Notes: generated from the letters alone by a model not told the origin. DNA of 64,000 bases from Amycolatopsis sp. 195334CR (GCF_017309385.1 NZ_JAFJMJ010000003.1:682001-746000); one strand, 5' to 3'. Positions 24,502 to 32,919 are shown, counted from the stretch's first letter. Numbers and translations are program-made.

Positions 24502-25649
24502 GTCGGCCACGGTAACCACATGCGCACCCGCCAGCCGCCCGAGGCCGTCGGACCGTAGTCGAGCCTTCCGGCTACGAGCCGCGCCCGCTCGGCCAGCCCG
24601 CGCAACCCCTCCCCCGAGCTTCCGGGGGACTGCGCCTGCGTCGACCGGGTGTTGACGATCTCGGCGATCAGGTGTTCGCCGGGCTGCCCGGTGATGTGCA
24701 CGACGACCGCCGCGTCCGGCGCGTGCTTGCGCACGTTGGTCAGGCTCTCCTGCACGACGCGGTAGAGCGTGCGGCCCTGCGTCGCCGGGAGGGTTCCGCC
24801 ACCGGTCGTCACCCCGGTCTCGTCCCGCAGGTCGACCGCGGTGCCCGCCTGGGTGGCCTCGTCGATCAGCTCCAGGACGTCCTCGACCACCGGCAACGGC
24901 AGTTCCCCGACCGGCGCCCGCAGCACGCCGATCACCTCGCGGAGGTCCTGGAGGGCGCGGTGGGCGTTCTCCCGGAGCACCTCGGCCACCCGCGCGACCT
25001 CGTCCGCCGACGCTTCGCGGTAGTAGCTCAGCGCGCCCGCGTGCACGCTAACCAGCGACAGCCGGTGGCCGAGGACGTCGTGCATCTCGCGCGCGAGTGC
25101 TTCACGGGCCTCGTGCTGGGAACGTTCGGCCCGCAACCGCGCCTCGACCTCGGCCGCCGCGGCCCGTTCACGCAGGGACGCCACCAGCTCGCGGCGGCTG
25201 CGCACGGACATCCCCCACGCCACCACCGCGATGTGCCCGAGCACGATGGCGGTGAACACCATCAGCGGCGGGGCCATCGGCTCGGGCCGCAGCAGCTGGT
25301 AGGCGCTCAGCGCGACCACGCTGGCCGCGCAGAGCACCGCGGTGGCGCGGGTCGAGCCGTGCACCGCCACGGTGAACAACGCGAAGACGGCAGGCCCGGA
25401 CGCCGCCTCGGAGAACACGCTCGCCGCGATCAGGACGGTGGCCAGCACCACCGGGAAGCGGCGGCGCCACCAGAGCGCGACGCAGCCGAGCGCCCCCATC
25501 GCCCAGTCCGCGTAGAGCACCCAGACCGGGGCGTCCGGCAGGTTCACCCGCCGGAACGCCGCGATCACCCCCACCGAGGCGGCCAGCAGGAACAGGACGG
25601 TGTCGACCACCCAGTCCCGCGTCGTCCGGCCGCCCGTCGCATCACTCAT
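24498..25649 (-). CDS. Sensor histidine kinase, NarL family
   Basis: 383 residues. Four to five membrane helices cover 15-150, a coiled coil follows (ERAAAAEVEARLRAERSQHE), then phosphoacceptor EMHDVLGHRLSLVSVHAG and an ATPase domain with N-box VQESLTNVRKHAP. The extracytoplasmic part is too short for a large sensor domain, as in intramembrane-sensing kinases. The start is ATG 25649; a perfect TAGGCT box lies 7 bases upstream, so the operon mRNA is probably leaderless. Coupled by GTGA to its response regulator. Confidence 0.93.
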   Translation of the reverse strand: MSDATGGRTTRDWVVDTVLFLLAASVGVIAAFRRVNLPDAPVWVLYADWAMGALGCVALWWRRRFPVVLATVLIAASVFSEAASGPAVFALFTVAVHGSTRATAVLCAASVVALSAYQLLRPEPMAPPLMVFTAIVLGHIAVVAWGMSVRSRRELVASLRERAAAAEVEARLRAERSQHEAREALAREMHDVLGHRLSLVSVHAGALSYYREASADEVARVAEVLRENAHRALQDLREVIGVLRAPVGELPLPVVEDVLELIDEATQAGTAVDLRDETGVTTGGGTLPATQGRTLYRVVQESLTNVRKHAPDAAVVVHITGQPGEHLIAEIVNTRSTQAQSPGSSGEGLRGLAERARLVAGRLDYGPTASGGWRVRMWLPWPT

Positions 25650-25662
25650 CGGGCCCAGCCTA
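25650..25662 (-). promoter_or_regulatory. -10 region of the two-component operon, leaderless
   Basis: TAGGCT on the minus strand (25657-25662), 7 bases before ATG 25649, with no ribosome binding site in between. Confidence 0.6.
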
Positions 25663-25882
25663 GGAGACCCCCGGCCGGGCGGGCCCCTCAGCGGTCGTAG
25701 TCGGCGAAGCACCGCGAACATCCGCGGTGGGTGCCGGGCGGACTGGTGGGACGAGATCGTCAACCGGCGCACCGGGGTGCGGGCTTCATCGCGCAGTGGC
25801 CGGTGCGGCGGCGGCCGGTCCACCCGGACCGACGTTCCGGGCGGCGAGACCCGGTTCTGCTCACCCACGCCACGCGCTGAGC

Positions 25883-26848
25883 TCAGTCCTTGTCGAGCTC
25901 CGCGTTCACCATCGCCTCGAACGCGTCCCGCCCCTGGACGCCCAGCGCTCCGCCGAGCGCGGTCGCCAGCCGGTCGAACGGGTCCTCGAGTGGTTGCGCC
26001 GCCAGGCTTTCCGCGAGTTCGGCGACCGTCCACAGTGCACCGTCCTTGGTGACCTGCGCACCCCGCGCCCAGCCGTGGTTGACCGCGATCGAGCCCCCGC
26101 GCACCGACAGCACCTGCCCGGTCAGCGGGCAGCCCTCGCTGACCAGGTAGGCGACGAGCGGGGCGACCACGGCCGGGTCCTTCGGGTCCAGCTGCCCGTC
26201 CGGCGGGGCCTGGTCCATGCCGGGCACCGGGTTCGTCAGCCGGGTGCGCACCATCGACGGGCTGACGCAGTTCACCCGGACGCCCAGCCGCCGCAGTTCC
26301 AGCGCGTGCACGGTGGTCATGGCCGCGACCCCGGCGTTCGCCGCCGCGTAGTTCGTCTGCGTGGGCAACGGGTTGAGCAGGCCGGAGCCGGACGCGGTGT
26401 TGACGATGGCGCGGTCCGCGCGCTCCTGCCCGCGCCAGTACACCGCGGCCCAGTGGCTCACCGCGAAGGTGCCCTTCAGCTTGACCGCGACCACGTCGTC
26501 GAACTCCGCTTCGGTCAGCCGTTCGAGGCCCTTGTTCACCTCGATGGTGGCGTTGTTGACCACCGCGTGCAGATCGCCGAACTCCGCGACGGCCCGGTCG
26601 ACCATGCCCCGGGCGGCCGCCCAGTCGGCGACGCTGCCGGTGTCGGCCACCGCCCGCCCGCCCCGCGCGCGGATCTCGTCCACCACGGCGGCGGCGATTC
26701 CGCCGTCGCCACCACGCCCGTCGATCTCCACGCCGGGGTCGTTCACCACCACGTTCGCGCCGGCGTCCGCCAGGTACAGCGCCTCCGCCCGGCCGATCCC
26801 GCGCCCCGCCCCGGTCACCAGCACCGTCCGGCCCGCCAACTCGCCCAT
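25883..26848 (-). CDS. Short-chain dehydrogenase/reductase
   Basis: 321 residues, classical SDR. Cofactor loop VLVTGAGRGIGRAEALYLA, NNA motif LHAVVNNATIEVN, catalytic Ser in IVNTASGSG and the Tyr in TQTNYAAANAGVAAM. The YxxxK Lys position reads N in YAAAN, which is unusual and could weaken proton relay. The extra C-terminal 50 residues (AQVTKDGALWTVAELAESLA) match SDRs found with hydroxyacyl or steroid metabolism. ATG 26848 has AAGGAG 5 bases upstream. Divergent from TetR. The 233 bases between its stop and the kinase start hold no gene I can support. Confidence 0.88.
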   Translation of the reverse strand: MGELAGRTVLVTGAGRGIGRAEALYLADAGANVVVNDPGVEIDGRGGDGGIAAAVVDEIRARGGRAVADTGSVADWAAARGMVDRAVAEFGDLHAVVNNATIEVNKGLERLTEAEFDDVVAVKLKGTFAVSHWAAVYWRGQERADRAIVNTASGSGLLNPLPTQTNYAAANAGVAAMTTVHALELRRLGVRVNCVSPSMVRTRLTNPVPGMDQAPPDGQLDPKDPAVVAPLVAYLVSEGCPLTGQVLSVRGGSIAVNHGWARGAQVTKDGALWTVAELAESLAAQPLEDPFDRLATALGGALGVQGRDAFEAMVNAELDKD

Positions 26849-26869
26849 CGTCACTCCTTCTCGCGCAAT

Positions 26870-26926
26870 CAGTGCACTCAGTATACTCATGCACTGGGTG
26901 TATTGAGTTACGCGGTGCACTAGGCT
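26870..26926. promoter_or_regulatory. Overlapping palindromes and leaderless promoter for TetR
   Basis: CAGTGCA-N13-TGCACTG (26870-26896) and CTCAGTATAC-N11-GTGTATTGAG (26877-26907, 8 of 10 arm bases match) overlap between the SDR and TetR genes. TAGGCT (26921-26926) ends 6 bases before GTG 26933, so the regulator transcript is probably leaderless and its -35 region lies inside the operator. Confidence 0.6.
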
Positions 26927-26932
26927 CGCCTC

Positions 26933-27544
26933 GTGCCAGACGAAGTGGGGCGTCGAGAACGCAAGAAGCAGCTGACCCGGCAGGCGCTGGTGGACGCGGC
27001 CGTCCGCCTGTTCACCGAACAGGGCTACGACCGGACCGGGGTGGCCGACATCGCGGAGGCCGCCGACGTCAGCAAGCGCACGTTCTTCCTGCACTTCGCC
27101 GCCAAGGAGGACGTGCTGCTGGCCGACAGCGAAGCCAGGGCCGACCTGGCCGTGCGCGCCATCGAAGAGCGACGGCCGGACGCGCCGATGCGCGAGGTAC
27201 TGGCCGAAGCGGCGGCACGCATGATCGACAACACCACCGCCGGGGACCTGCCCGCCGGACTGGCGGCGCTCCGCGCGCGGCTGGTGGTCACCACGCCCGC
27301 GGTGCAGGCACGCGTGCTGCACACCACCTTCACCGCCCAGGCGCGCATCGCCGCGGCGCTGCGTGAGGCCTACGACCTCGACGACATCACCTCGGCGAGC
27401 ATCGTCGGCGCGCTGATGGGCGCCATCAGTGCCGCCGCCGTCACCAGCCTCCAGCTCGGCGAGCCGCCCGAGCGAACCCGCGCCGCGATGCAGCAGGCAA
27501 CCGAAATCGCCTTGTACTACCCGGAAATCTCCACCACGACCTGA
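26933..27544 (+). CDS. TetR-family transcriptional regulator
   Basis: 203 residues. The helix-turn-helix is at about 13-60 (ALVDAAVRLFTEQGYDRTGV, then EAADVSKRTFFLHFAAKED). The remainder is the helical ligand domain. GTG 26933 fits the -10 at 26921-26926. It is divergent from the SDR gene, whose promoter shares its operator region, so SDR control and autoregulation are likely. Its 3' end overlaps the convergent ABM gene by 28 bp. Confidence 0.92.
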   Translation: MPDEVGRRERKKQLTRQALVDAAVRLFTEQGYDRTGVADIAEAADVSKRTFFLHFAAKEDVLLADSEARADLAVRAIEERRPDAPMREVLAEAAARMIDNTTAGDLPAGLAALRARLVVTTPAVQARVLHTTFTAQARIAAALREAYDLDDITSASIVGALMGAISAAAVTSLQLGEPPERTRAAMQQATEIALYYPEISTTT

Positions 27545-27828
27545 TAGAGCGCCGGGTTGGGCGTGGCGACCCGCGCGGCCTCGGCCACCGACGACTGGAA
27601 CTGCCCGTGGCTCTGCGTCGCCGCCCGCCACTCCTCCTCGCTGTCCCAGTGCGCCACGTTGACGAGCTGGAACCGCGAGTCCGGCAGCAACGCGCGGTGC
27701 AGGCGGACATCGCGGAAGCCGGGCGCGCCCCGGAGCAGTTCGGCCCGCTCCCGCCAGTGGCCGACGAACTCGTCCACGCGGTCCGCGTCGATCTCGAAAA
27801 CGTTGATGAAGGTGACGCCGTCACTCAT
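27517..27828 (-). CDS. Antibiotic biosynthesis monooxygenase (ABM) domain protein
   Basis: 103 residues, ferredoxin-like dimeric alpha/beta barrel: VTFINVFEIDADRVDEFVGH, APGFRDVRLHRALLPDSRFQ, and the usual aromatic pair in NVAHWDSEEEWRAA. Members are cofactor-free monooxygenases of quinone-like compounds or small haem-binding proteins; which applies cannot be read here. The start ATG 27828 overlaps the end of the XRE regulator gene, so it is the second gene of that unit. Confidence 0.88.
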   Translation of the reverse strand: MSDGVTFINVFEIDADRVDEFVGHWRERAELLRGAPGFRDVRLHRALLPDSRFQLVNVAHWDSEEEWRAATQSHGQFQSSVAEAARVATPNPALYQVVVEISG

Positions 27829-28624
27829 GCTGGTCAGTCCCCAGTGCTCGCAGTGCTTGGGTGGTGAATTCGTCCAACGGGTAGAACAACTCGATCGCCA
27901 GCTCGGACAACGTCACGTCGGCGGGCGCCCCGAACGTGGCCATGGTGCTGAACATCGACAGCTCGCCGTGCGGGGTGCGGATCCGCAGCGGAACCTGGAT
28001 CGGGCTCGGCGGGTGCCCGGTTTCGCCGTCGTCCTCGGGCACGGGGTACCGGCTGACTTCGTCGTACAGTTCACGCAGCCGCGTGTCCCCGGTGGCGTTG
28101 ACCTGGCGGAGCAGCCGGTCCAGGAACAGGGCCCTGACCTCGCCGAAGTTGACCAGCCGCGAGGCCAGCCCGTCGGGGTGCAACGCCAGCCGGTACACAT
28201 TGGACCGTGGCGTCAGCAGGTGCGGCGGGATGCCGTCCATGAGCACGCCCATGGCCCGGTTGCCGGTCACCAGGTTCCACTGGCGGTCGACCACCACCGC
28301 CGGGTACGGCTCGTGCGCGGTCAGCATGGCGTCGAGCGCCGAGCGGATCGACGCCATGCCCTCCTCGTCGAGGCTGCTTTCCAGGTAGGCCGGCGCGTAG
28401 TCGGCGGCCAGCAGCAGGGTGTTGCGCTCGCGCAGCGGAACGTCCAGCGCCCGGCACAGGCGCAGCACCATCGTCCGGCTCGGCCGGGCGCGGCCGGTCT
28501 CCACACAGGACAGATGCCGGGCGGAGGTGTCCGCCAGCAGCGCGAGGTCGAGCTGGCTGAGCCGGCGCCGATGCCGCCAATCCCGCAGGAGCACCCCCAC
28601 CCGGACCTGCTGCTCGACCACCAT
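27821..28624 (-). CDS. XRE-family regulator with MmyB-like ligand domain
   Basis: 267 residues. The N-terminal helix-turn-helix (8-65) reads VGVLLRDWRHRRRLSQLDLA and SARHLSCVETGRARPSRTMV. The C-terminal PAS-like MmyB domain carries AVVVDRQWNLVTGNRAM and PLDEFTTQALRALGTD. MmyB-like regulators bind fatty-acid-like ligands and usually control a neighbouring oxidoreductase. ATG 28624 is preceded by TAGGCT 7 bases upstream, implying a leaderless mRNA, and by a perfect palindrome at 28660-28676. Confidence 0.92.
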   Translation of the reverse strand: MVVEQQVRVGVLLRDWRHRRRLSQLDLALLADTSARHLSCVETGRARPSRTMVLRLCRALDVPLRERNTLLLAADYAPAYLESSLDEEGMASIRSALDAMLTAHEPYPAVVVDRQWNLVTGNRAMGVLMDGIPPHLLTPRSNVYRLALHPDGLASRLVNFGEVRALFLDRLLRQVNATGDTRLRELYDEVSRYPVPEDDGETGHPPSPIQVPLRIRTPHGELSMFSTMATFGAPADVTLSELAIELFYPLDEFTTQALRALGTDQHE

Positions 28625-28631
28625 GCCCCGA

Positions 28632-28676
28632 AGCCTAGCCAGGCCGGGTCATCGGCTCCATGACCTCCGAGGTCAT
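28632..28676 (-). promoter_or_regulatory. XRE/MmyB operator and leaderless promoter
   Basis: ATGACCT-CCG-AGGTCAT (28660-28676) is a perfect 17-bp palindrome that covers the -35 region for TAGGCT (minus strand, 28632-28637). It also stands 37 bases before the divergent membrane-protein gene, so both could be controlled. Confidence 0.7.
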
Positions 28677-28712
28677 TGAGTTCACCCCCGCCCGCCGCCA
28701 CCCTCGGCGGAC

Positions 28713-29111
28713 ATGAGCATCGTGAAACCCGACCTGCTGCGCGGCAGCCTGCGGTTCGACGGCTGGGGCACCGCCGCCTTCGGCGTGGTCATGCTGGCGG
28801 GCGGCCGGTGGCTCACCGGTCCGCTCGGCCTGCCGTCCACCTGGTTCGTTCCCCTCGGCATCGCCATGGTGGGCGGCGCCGCCGCGCTCGGCCTGATCGC
28901 CGGTTATCCGCGGATCCCGCCCCGGCTGGCCGCCTGCGCCATCGCGGGCAACGCCCTGTCCGCGGTGGCGATCCTCGCTCTGCTGATCCTGAACCTGTTG
29001 CCGCTCACCGGTTTGGGCGTCGCGTTCCTGCTCGCCGGCGCGGCGTGGGTCACCACCTTCGCCGCGCTCGCGTTCCTCGGCCTCAAGCGGTCGCCGGGTA
29101 CCACCGCGTGA
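28713..29111 (+). CDS. Small four-helix membrane protein
   Basis: 132 residues with four hydrophobic segments: AAFGVVMLAGGRWL, VPLGIAMVGGAAALGLIAG, AACAIAGNALSAVAILALLI and VAFLLAGAAWVTTFAALAFL. I do not recognise the family. It is divergent from the XRE/MmyB regulator and shares the palindrome at 28660-28676, so it is a likely target. Its last 29 bases overlap the end of the convergent MaoC gene. Confidence 0.7.
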   Translation: MSIVKPDLLRGSLRFDGWGTAAFGVVMLAGGRWLTGPLGLPSTWFVPLGIAMVGGAAALGLIAGYPRIPPRLAACAIAGNALSAVAILALLILNLLPLTGLGVAFLLAGAAWVTTFAALAFLGLKRSPGTTA

Positions 29112-29547
29112 CGGATTCCGCGGCACAGGCCGGTTTCGCCGAACCGTCGAGCTCGAAGGTGAAGGCGCGCACCATCTGCACGCCCCCTCGCGGGACGCGC
29201 GCCACCTCCAGTACCGACGCGTGCAACCGCACCCGGCCGCCGACCGGGACCGGCGCCGGGAACCGGACCTTGTTCAGCCCGTAGTTCAGCGCCATACCGA
29301 CCCCGGTCACGCGCAGCAGTTCGGCGAACATCGGGATGCCCCAGCTCAGCGTCAGGAAACCGTGGGCGATCGTGCCGCCGAACGGGCCGGTCGCCGCGCG
29401 TTCCGGGTCGGTGTGGATCCACTGGCCGTCGCCGGAGACCTCGGCGAAGGTGTCGACGACGTCCTGCGTCACCGTCCGCCAGGCCGACGTGCCGAGATCG
29501 CGGCCGTCGAGCGCCAGGATCTCCTCGATGCCGTTCGCGGTGATCAC
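29083..29547 (-). CDS. MaoC-like dehydratase (hot-dog fold)
   Basis: 154 residues, single hot-dog domain. The hydratase signature is QWIHTDPERAATGPFGGTIA, with the Asp/His pair that activates water on an enoyl-CoA, followed by HGFLTLSW. The start is GTG 29547, overlapping the transporter stop (GTGA). The enzyme would hydrate an enoyl-CoA from the pathway whose other steps are encoded at 32002-36322; the shared promoter element supports that. Confidence 0.9.
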   Translation of the reverse strand: MITANGIEEILALDGRDLGTSAWRTVTQDVVDTFAEVSGDGQWIHTDPERAATGPFGGTIAHGFLTLSWGIPMFAELLRVTGVGMALNYGLNKVRFPAPVPVGGRVRLHASVLEVARVPRGGVQMVRAFTFELDGSAKPACAAESVTRWYPATA

Positions 29548-30875
29548 CGGGCCACCTCCGCCACGACCGGCTCGGGTGCTTCGGCGCGCTCGTCGTAGTT
29601 GGGCCGCTTCAGCAGCGCCAGCATGCAACCCAGGGTCAGCACCACCTGGAACACCGCGAACACGATCACCGCGGTGATGGATCCGGTGAGGTTGAGCAGG
29701 AACTGGCCGACGATCGGCGTGGTCCCGCCGAGCAGCGTGCCGCACAGCTGGTAGCACAGCGAGATCCCGGTGTAGCGCACCTGCGCGGGGAACCGGCTCG
29801 CCAGCATGCCCGCGAGCGCGGCGTAGTACAGGCAGTGCGGCACCGTCGCGACCACGACGCCGACCATCGCGGCGGTGTAGTCGCCGGAACCGATCAGCAC
29901 GAACATCAGCGGCATCAGCACCAGTTCGGGCAGCAGCATCACGCACACCGCCCGGCGCCAGCTGCTCATCTTCGTCGCGAGCACCGCACCCCACGGCTGC
30001 ACCAGGATCTGGGTGATGTTGGCGACCAGGATGATGGTCAGGAACGAACTGCGGCTGAAGCCGATGTCCGCGGTGGCCCACGACAGCGCGAAGGTGGACT
30101 TGAAGTAGGTCGCGGACAGCCCGATGGTGCAGGCGCCGATGCCCAGCACGATCAGCATCGGGTGGTTGCGCAGCACCTCGGTGAGCGGGAGCTTGGCCAC
30201 CTTCTTGGTCTCGATCAGCCCGGCCATGGCCGGCGACTCGGTGACCTTCATGCGGATGAACAACCCGACCACCACCAGCAGCGCCGAGGCCAGGAACGGG
30301 ATCCGCCAGCCCCAGCTGACGAACGCCTCGTCCGGCAGCTGGCTGATGGCGAGGAAGCTGACCGTGCTCAGCGTGTTGCCCACCGGCGAACCCTGCTGCG
30401 CGAACGCACCGTACAAAATGGACTTGCCCTTGGGCGCGTGCTCGGAGGCGATGAGCACGGACCCGCCCCACTCACCGCCGAGCCCGATGCCCTGCACCAT
30501 CCGGATCAGCACGAGCAGAATGGGCGCGGCCACACCGATCGTGGCGTAGCCGGGCAGCACGCCGATCAGCGTGGTCGAGATGCCCATCAGCAGCAGCGTG
30601 ATGACCAGCGTCTTCTTGCGGCCGACCCGGTCGCCGATGTGGCCGAAGATGATGCCGCCGAGCGGCCGGGCCAGGAAGCCGACCCAGAAGGTGGCGAAGG
30701 CGACCAGGGTGCCGATCGCGCCGTCGAGTTCGGGGAAGAACACCTTGTCGAACACCAGCGCGGAGGCGGTGCCGTAGATGTAGAAGTCGAACCACTCGAT
30801 GGTCGAGCCGATGAACGCCCCGATGCCCGCGCGTTTCGCGGTGGCGTTCGCGCCGCGGTCGGTCGCCGCACCCAT
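29544..30875 (-). CDS. MHS-family MFS transporter (organic acid/osmolyte symporter)
   Basis: 443 residues, 12 membrane segments. Diagnostic MHS stretches: GAFIGSTIEWFDFYIYGTAS, ARPLGGIIFGHIGDRVGRKK and GLGGEWGGSVLIASEHAP. MHS members import shikimate, dicarboxylates, protocatechuate or betaine. ATG 30875 has AAGGAG 5 bases upstream. The promoter carries the 15-bp element AGTCCAATACCGAAT (30971-30985, minus strand ATTCGGTATTGGACT), also present before the CoA transferase operon, so import and breakdown are co-controlled. Confidence 0.93.
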   Translation of the reverse strand: MGAATDRGANATAKRAGIGAFIGSTIEWFDFYIYGTASALVFDKVFFPELDGAIGTLVAFATFWVGFLARPLGGIIFGHIGDRVGRKKTLVITLLLMGISTTLIGVLPGYATIGVAAPILLVLIRMVQGIGLGGEWGGSVLIASEHAPKGKSILYGAFAQQGSPVGNTLSTVSFLAISQLPDEAFVSWGWRIPFLASALLVVVGLFIRMKVTESPAMAGLIETKKVAKLPLTEVLRNHPMLIVLGIGACTIGLSATYFKSTFALSWATADIGFSRSSFLTIILVANITQILVQPWGAVLATKMSSWRRAVCVMLLPELVLMPLMFVLIGSGDYTAAMVGVVVATVPHCLYYAALAGMLASRFPAQVRYTGISLCYQLCGTLLGGTTPIVGQFLLNLTGSITAVIVFAVFQVVLTLGCMLALLKRPNYDERAEAPEPVVAEVAR

Positions 30876-30970
30876 GCCGTCTCCTTGGATCGCCGTTGTC
30901 CCAGGGAACGGCGACTCCCGGCGCCCACGTCCCCGTGCTGGCCGGAACGATGCCAGCCGCCACCGAGACA

Positions 30971-30985
30971 AGTCCAATACCGAAT
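30971..30985 (-). promoter_or_regulatory. 15-bp regulon element, copy 1 (transporter side)
   Basis: ATTCGGTATTGGACT on the minus strand, about 95 bases before ATG 30875. Identical over all 15 bases to the copy at 31957-31971. Confidence 0.65.
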
Positions 30986-31012
30986 GGGCCAGTCAGTGAT
31001 TCCGTCGGCGTC

Positions 31013-31912
31013 TCAATGCGGGCTGGGCGTGGGCAGTGCCTCCTCGGCGACCGCGAGCACGGTCCGCAGCGCGGCGGACGGGTTGTCGGCCCGCCAGGCC
31101 AGCGCGGCCTGCAACCGCATGCCCTGGCCGGCGAGCCGCCGGTAGACCAGGCCGGTCTGCTGGATGTGCTGGCAGGAGGTGAGGGTCAGCGTCACGCCGA
31201 CGCCCGCGGCGACCAGCGCCAAGATCGTGTACGAGTCCGGGGCCTCCTGGACCACCTTCGGCGTGAAGCCGCCCTCGGCGCAGGCGCGGACGGTGGCCTC
31301 GCGGACCGTCGACCCCGCGTTGGCGGGAAAGCTGACGAAGACCTCGGACGCCAGCTCCTCGATCGGGATGCGCTCGCGCTGGGCCAGCCGGTGGTCCGAC
31401 GGCAGCGCGCAGATCAGCTCCTCCTCGTCGATGACCCTCGCCCGCACGCCCGGCTGCGTCACCGGCAGGCGCACGAAACCGAGGTCGAGCGAGCCGTCGG
31501 CGACGCGGTCGAGCGCCACGTTGGCGTAGGTCTGCCCGCGCATCACCAGTTCGAGGCCGGGGTGCGCGGCCCGTACCGCCCTGGTCAGCAGCGGCAGCGA
31601 CTCGTGGCTCGACGCACCGGCGAAGCCCACGGTGACCCGCCCGAACTCCCCGCGTCCCGCCGCCTTCGCCGCGCGGGTGGCGAGGTCGAGGTCGTCGAGC
31701 ACGGTGCGGACCGGCCCGAGGAACGACTCGCCCGCACTGGTCAGGCGCACCGACCGGGTGTTGCGCTCGAACAGCGCGACGCCGAGTTCCCGTTCGAGCT
31801 GGCGGATCTGCTGGCTCAGCGGTGGCTGCGCCATCTGCAGGCGCTTCGCCGCGCGGCCGAAGTGCAGCTCCTCGGCGACCGCGAGAAAGGCGTTCAGATG
31901 GCGAAGCTCCAT
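31013..31912 (-). CDS. LysR-family transcriptional regulator
   Basis: 299 residues. The winged helix (1-60) reads MELRHLNAFLAVAEELHFGR and QPPLSQQIRQLERELGVALF; the effector domain follows from about 90. It is close to CatR/BenM-type and CbbR-type activators by its N-terminus, but the ligand is not evident. It is divergent from the CoA transferase operon, the normal LysR arrangement, with an ATTGAT-N11-ATCAAT site in between. Confidence 0.94.
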   Translation of the reverse strand: MELRHLNAFLAVAEELHFGRAAKRLQMAQPPLSQQIRQLERELGVALFERNTRSVRLTSAGESFLGPVRTVLDDLDLATRAAKAAGRGEFGRVTVGFAGASSHESLPLLTRAVRAAHPGLELVMRGQTYANVALDRVADGSLDLGFVRLPVTQPGVRARVIDEEELICALPSDHRLAQRERIPIEELASEVFVSFPANAGSTVREATVRACAEGGFTPKVVQEAPDSYTILALVAAGVGVTLTLTSCQHIQQTGLVYRRLAGQGMRLQAALAWRADNPSAALRTVLAVAEEALPTPSPH

Positions 31913-31924
31913 GGCGCGTCCTCG

Positions 31925-31971
31925 ATTGATCCGTGTCGGATATCAATGCCACCTTAATTCGGTATTGGACT
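31925..31971. promoter_or_regulatory. LysR box and 15-bp regulon element, copy 2
   Basis: ATTGAT-N11-ATCAAT (31925-31947) is an inverted repeat with the T-N11-A geometry of LysR regulators. ATTCGGTATTGGACT (31957-31971) follows on the plus strand, 30 bases before GTG 32002, and is an exact repeat of 30971-30985. Confidence 0.75.
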
Positions 31972-32001
31972 CTGCTCAATGGCACCTGGCACGGTGAAGC
32001 G

Positions 32002-32919
32002 GTGACCGACAAGACCACCACGATGGCCGACGCCGTCGCCGCCTTCGTGCACGACGGCGACACCGTCGCGCTCGAAGGCTTCACGCACCTGATCCCGACC
32101 GCGGCGGGGCACGAGATCATCCGGCAGGGCCGCCGCGACCTCACCGTGGTCCGGATGACCGCGGACATCGTGGTGGACCAGCTGCTCGCCGGCGGCTGCG
32201 TGCGCAAGCTGGTGTCGTCGTTCGTCGGCAACTCGTCCGCGGGCTCGCTCGGGGAACTGCGGCGGCGGATCGAACGCGCCGACCCCGAACCGCTGGAGTT
32301 CGAGGAGTACAGCCACTACGGCATGATCTGCCGCTACCTCGCCGGGGCGCAGCGGCTGCCGTTCTACCCGCTGCGCTCGTACGCGGGCAGCGACCTGCCC
32401 TCGGTCAACCCCGGCCTCCGCAAGGTTCGCTCGCCGTACGAGGACGAGCAGGTGTACGTGGTGCCACCGGTGAATCCCGACGTGACGATCGTCCACGCCC
32501 AGCGCGCCGACCGGTCGGGCAACACCCAGGTCTGGGGGCTGACCGGGATCCAGGCCGAGGCGGTCTACGCGGCGAAGAAGGCGGTCGTGGTGGTCGAGGA
32601 GGTGGTCGACGACGACGTGATCCGCCGCGATCCCAACCGCACGCTCATCCCCGCGCACGCGGTCGACGCCGTGGTGGCCTGCCCGCGTGGCGCGCACCCG
32701 TCGTTCGCGCAGGGCTACTACGACCGGGACAACGCGTTCTACCGCGGCTGGTCGGCGATCAGCGCGGATCCGGTGCGGCTGCGCGACTGGCTGGCGGAGT
32801 GGGTGCTGGGCACCCGCGACCACACCGAGTACGTGGCGAAGCTGGGCGAACGGTACTGGGCGGATCTCGCCGTGGACGAGGCGATGAGCCTGCCGGTGAA
32901 CTACGGACGGCGGCGGTGA
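32002..32919 (+). CDS. CoA transferase subunit A (GctA/IpdA-like, class I)
   Basis: 305 residues. DAVAAFVHDGDTVALEGFTH opens the class I CoA-transferase fold; NPDVTIVHAQRADRSGNTQV is the usual second motif. Closest in style to glutaconate CoA-transferase and IpdA rather than acetate transferases. The start is taken at GTG 32002; ATG 32023 is the alternative. It overlaps subunit B (GTGA). The heterodimer would activate or release the acid imported by the MHS transporter. Confidence 0.9.
   Translation: MTDKTTTMADAVAAFVHDGDTVALEGFTHLIPTAAGHEIIRQGRRDLTVVRMTADIVVDQLLAGGCVRKLVSSFVGNSSAGSLGELRRRIERADPEPLEFEEYSHYGMICRYLAGAQRLPFYPLRSYAGSDLPSVNPGLRKVRSPYEDEQVYVVPPVNPDVTIVHAQRADRSGNTQVWGLTGIQAEAVYAAKKAVVVVEEVVDDDVIRRDPNRTLIPAHAVDAVVACPRGAHPSFAQGYYDRDNAFYRGWSAISADPVRLRDWLAEWVLGTRDHTEYVAKLGERYWADLAVDEAMSLPVNYGRRR

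Noticed and set aside
25650..26894. Upstream extension of the sensor kinase frame through the SDR gene
   Set aside because: Antisense or out-of-frame sequence with no domains; the kinase begins at ATG 25649, next to its -10 box.
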